Positions 61,899-64,000 of a stretch of DNA of 64,000 nucleotides are shown piece after piece. Source of the DNA: Polytrichum commune (taxonomy: Eukaryota; Streptophyta; Polytrichopsida; Polytrichales; Polytrichaceae); NCBI GenBank assembly GCA_950295325.1, contig OX485804.1, positions 12,648,001 to 12,712,000 on the forward strand, given 5' to 3'. The position numbers and the translations under genes were made by a program. The notes below the pieces were generated by a model that ran no database searches, was not told where the DNA came from, and saw only the letters and a program-made list of their open reading frames with translations. Each line of letters starts with the position of its first letter. Within the stretch, counting starts at the first letter, position 1.

Positions 61899-63562
61899 TC
61901 AAAGTTGGATTTGCCTGCAAAGAGAAATAGTGGTCTCAGATGGGCAGTAGGGACACTTGAAAGTTCGGTTATGGCCTTTGGCAAGCTTCTGGATAGAATG
62001 TTTACAGAGGACATGGCCACAGGGGAGGAGCATGGGAGGGTTCTCAGCAGTGCTTTGATCGCGTGACACTGGGCATGCAAAAATGGAGTGAAACTGGAAT
62101 CCTTTGTCAAGCTCAATCTCAACTGGCAGCTGCCTCATCAACTGCCATTCGTGTTTCTTGTTCGCCATGAGCGTCGATAGTTTGAGTAATGTGGGGAGAG
62201 CCTGCACCAGAACGGAGTATGTCAGAAGTTTGTCTGGAAAGATCAGGCCCTGTACGCAAATGACTAAGGTAAGTGGACCTAAAACAGACACCTTTTGCTT
62301 TGCAATCACTTCTCCTAGGATATTAAACACATGATTAGTACCAAATGATTACGAAATCCAAATCAAGGCCGTAGCAATTCTCATTATTTTGGGAGCCGTG
62401 TTCAGTTCAATCACTTCAGTGAAGGATTTATAAGGTAGACAACCTTTATTCAATAACTTTACTTAGTAGGACACTATATTTGAGTGGTATGTGGTTTGTG
62501 GCTCCAATAACAGGTAAAAGATGTGTGTTTAGAAGATAAGGGAGTGCGTGCTCAAAATACATTAACCATTATAGGCTCAATAGTCAACATAATTGGGGGG
62601 ACCTATATGACCATATAATGAGCACAAGAATCTTCACTCTGATAATGAATAAGATATTCATATGAGCTCCAGACATTATGAGGAACGCGACTATGGACTC
62701 AATTTGGATTTGCTATCCATCTTGTACTAATTGTGCGCTTCATATCCTAGGATAACTGGGCTGCTTGTAAAAATTAACCATTTAAGACCCATCTACCTTA
62801 CTGATGAAGTGTTACAAATTTCCAAAGTGTATGAGGAGCAGGTTAATGAAAGTTTTGGCGCTGAATGATGAGATACAAGGCGACAGTGCTCACCTGAGAA
62901 CCAGCAGAGATTGTAACCAACAACGGACTCTCATACGACTGCCCTAACAGAGCACAGCATTCACGCATAAACTTGAGAGCAATGGCATCCCAATGTGCAG
63001 GAGACAGGAAATCCGCATACGGGGAAGATTGAAGCCTCCCAGCCCACAGCATACATCCCATCAATCTTTGTATTTCTGGCATGTGTGTATCTGCAAACTG
63101 CTTGAATGAGCCTCGGGCATACTCGAGTGCTGACAACCTGTCCCCTCTCTGCAAGAACTGGAGGAATTGTAGCCTCTGGAGCTTAAATTCGAGCGACGAA
63201 TTCCGTTGTGTTAAAGTCCTGCGGTTCTCCTGTGCCCAATGGAGTGCTGGACCTAAATTCCCCGCGCGCATCTGCTCCAGAATTTGATACATCTCGTAAA
63301 ACTGGACCTTCAATGTTGAGGGATCCTCTCCTTGCGCCTCGTTCACAAAGCAGTCACCCAGGTTGAAGAGCCCCTGTCTGTAGAAATGCAAGGCCACAAT
63401 CTGGTTCATGAGGTGGGTGTCGAATTCAACATCTCGATATGCTTTTGCCAGGTCAGGATTGAAACACTTGTCAATCAGCTTCCCACACTTGTTGATTGCA
63501 AGATTTGTATCCTTCATTGGAGCTGCCGCATGGTTATGTGGACAAACCTCCTTCAACCTCGC
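61899..63562 (-). CDS. RMD5: RMD5 homolog, E3 ubiquitin ligase of the GID/CTLH complex (5' end outside window)
   Basis: Two coding exons, 63562-62894 and 62201-61899, join in phase across a 692-bp intron and give 323 residues to the stop. The first carries the CTLH/CRA helical region (VEFDTHLMNQIVALHFYRQG; SSLEFKLQRLQFLQFL; SPAHWDAIALKF). The last carries the degenerate Gid-type RING (CPVSRDQ...LLPCGHVLCKHSIQKL...FKCPYCPSE). In yeast, animals and plants RMD5/RMND5 pairs with GID9/MAEA as the catalytic RING heterodimer of a multisubunit ubiquitin ligase. The exon at 63562 starts at a clear acceptor (TTATGCAG), so the N-terminal LisH part must lie beyond base 64000. Order and length fit plant homologs well and no lesion is seen. 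Confidence 0.92.
62468..62692 (+). repeat. Dispersed repeat family 2, copy 2, inside the RMD5 intron
   Basis: Related to 22331-22556, with several small indels. Confidence 0.7.
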
Positions 63563-64000
63563 CTGCATAATTCATAATATTACTCAGCATAGTATATATG
63601 TGTGTTCTCTTACATGAGAATACATATGTAGATAATTCTCTCACAATGCTCAATCTCACGTTGATCTTGAATTACTTTCCTTGTTATAATTCATCTTAAA
63701 TAGGGTTGACATGTGGAACATCCTATCACGTTTCTCGTGTGTCAGGTAAATCATGATATAATTTGGTGTAAGATTCTGTGAATCTCAAAATTAGAAAGAG
63801 AACGCATGCACTCTGTTGAGTAATGTTATGAGTTCGAAGGCAATGATCGGAAGTAATCAAACTAATCACTACACTAATGCCTCGTGACTGCAGCAAACCA
63901 AGATTTCCAAGTACAAGGGTAAAACCAGATGTGTCCATGCCAAGAAAGATGCATTTAGGGCTGGTAAATCTTGGAGATGTATAATAGGGCTTCTTGCATT
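63563..64000 (-). other. Partial intron of the RMD5 gene
   Basis: No exon is visible in this stretch. The upstream RMD5 exons are expected beyond the window edge. Confidence 0.6.

Overview
The window reads as nuclear DNA of a land plant. Its genes are widely spaced and split by many GT-AG introns. It encodes a TPD1-like secreted peptide and PRD3-like and RMD5-like proteins of plant type, and most of the remaining sequence is MITEs, Mutator-like elements and minisatellites. A BK (Slo)-type potassium channel gene argues against a flowering plant, because that group has none that I know of. A bryophyte or another non-seed plant is my inference; the sequence names no species.

Layout. 1-11.1 kb: a decayed multi-exon locus on the + strand. 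In order it holds a ParB/DGQHR-like domain, a domain resembling N4/N6 DNA methyltransferases, a long acidic tail and an FCP1-like HAD domain. The reading phases of the exons from 4.4 to 10.0 kb fit one transcript, but in-frame TGA codons and a frameshift suggest decay. About ten copies of a 22-bp hairpin palindrome lie only in this part of the window, mostly in introns. 12.2-13.1 kb: a relic of NADP-isocitrate dehydrogenase lacking middle exons. 13.1-18.9 kb: non-coding, with an array of small stem-loop repeats near 15 kb. 18.9-19.5 kb: a TPD1-like gene. 19.5-26.6 kb: non-coding, with dispersed repeats. 26.7-29.5 kb (possibly to 30.2 kb), minus strand: a coiled-coil gene resembling the meiotic factor PRD3/PAIR1. 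30-47.5 kb: a transposon-rich block with three arms of a large repeat, a Mutator-like element with a 9-bp target duplication, a Stowaway MITE, Harbinger-like MITEs and foldbacks. 50.0-58.3 kb, + strand: a complete 18-exon BK-type channel gene of 1073 codons. 58.3-61.9 kb: repeats. 61.9-63.6 kb, minus strand: the C-terminal two coding exons of an RMD5 (GID/CTLH complex) E3 ligase gene whose 5' end lies outside the window.

The genes do not form a pathway. The strongest result is the BK-type gene, because all 17 introns join in phase and the S4 voltage sensor, the pore and both RCK modules are present. The most unusual result is the 1-11 kb locus, where a ParB-like/methyltransferase-like/acidic/FCP1-like composite coincides with the palindromes. 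All calls come from reading the sequence; no database search was run.
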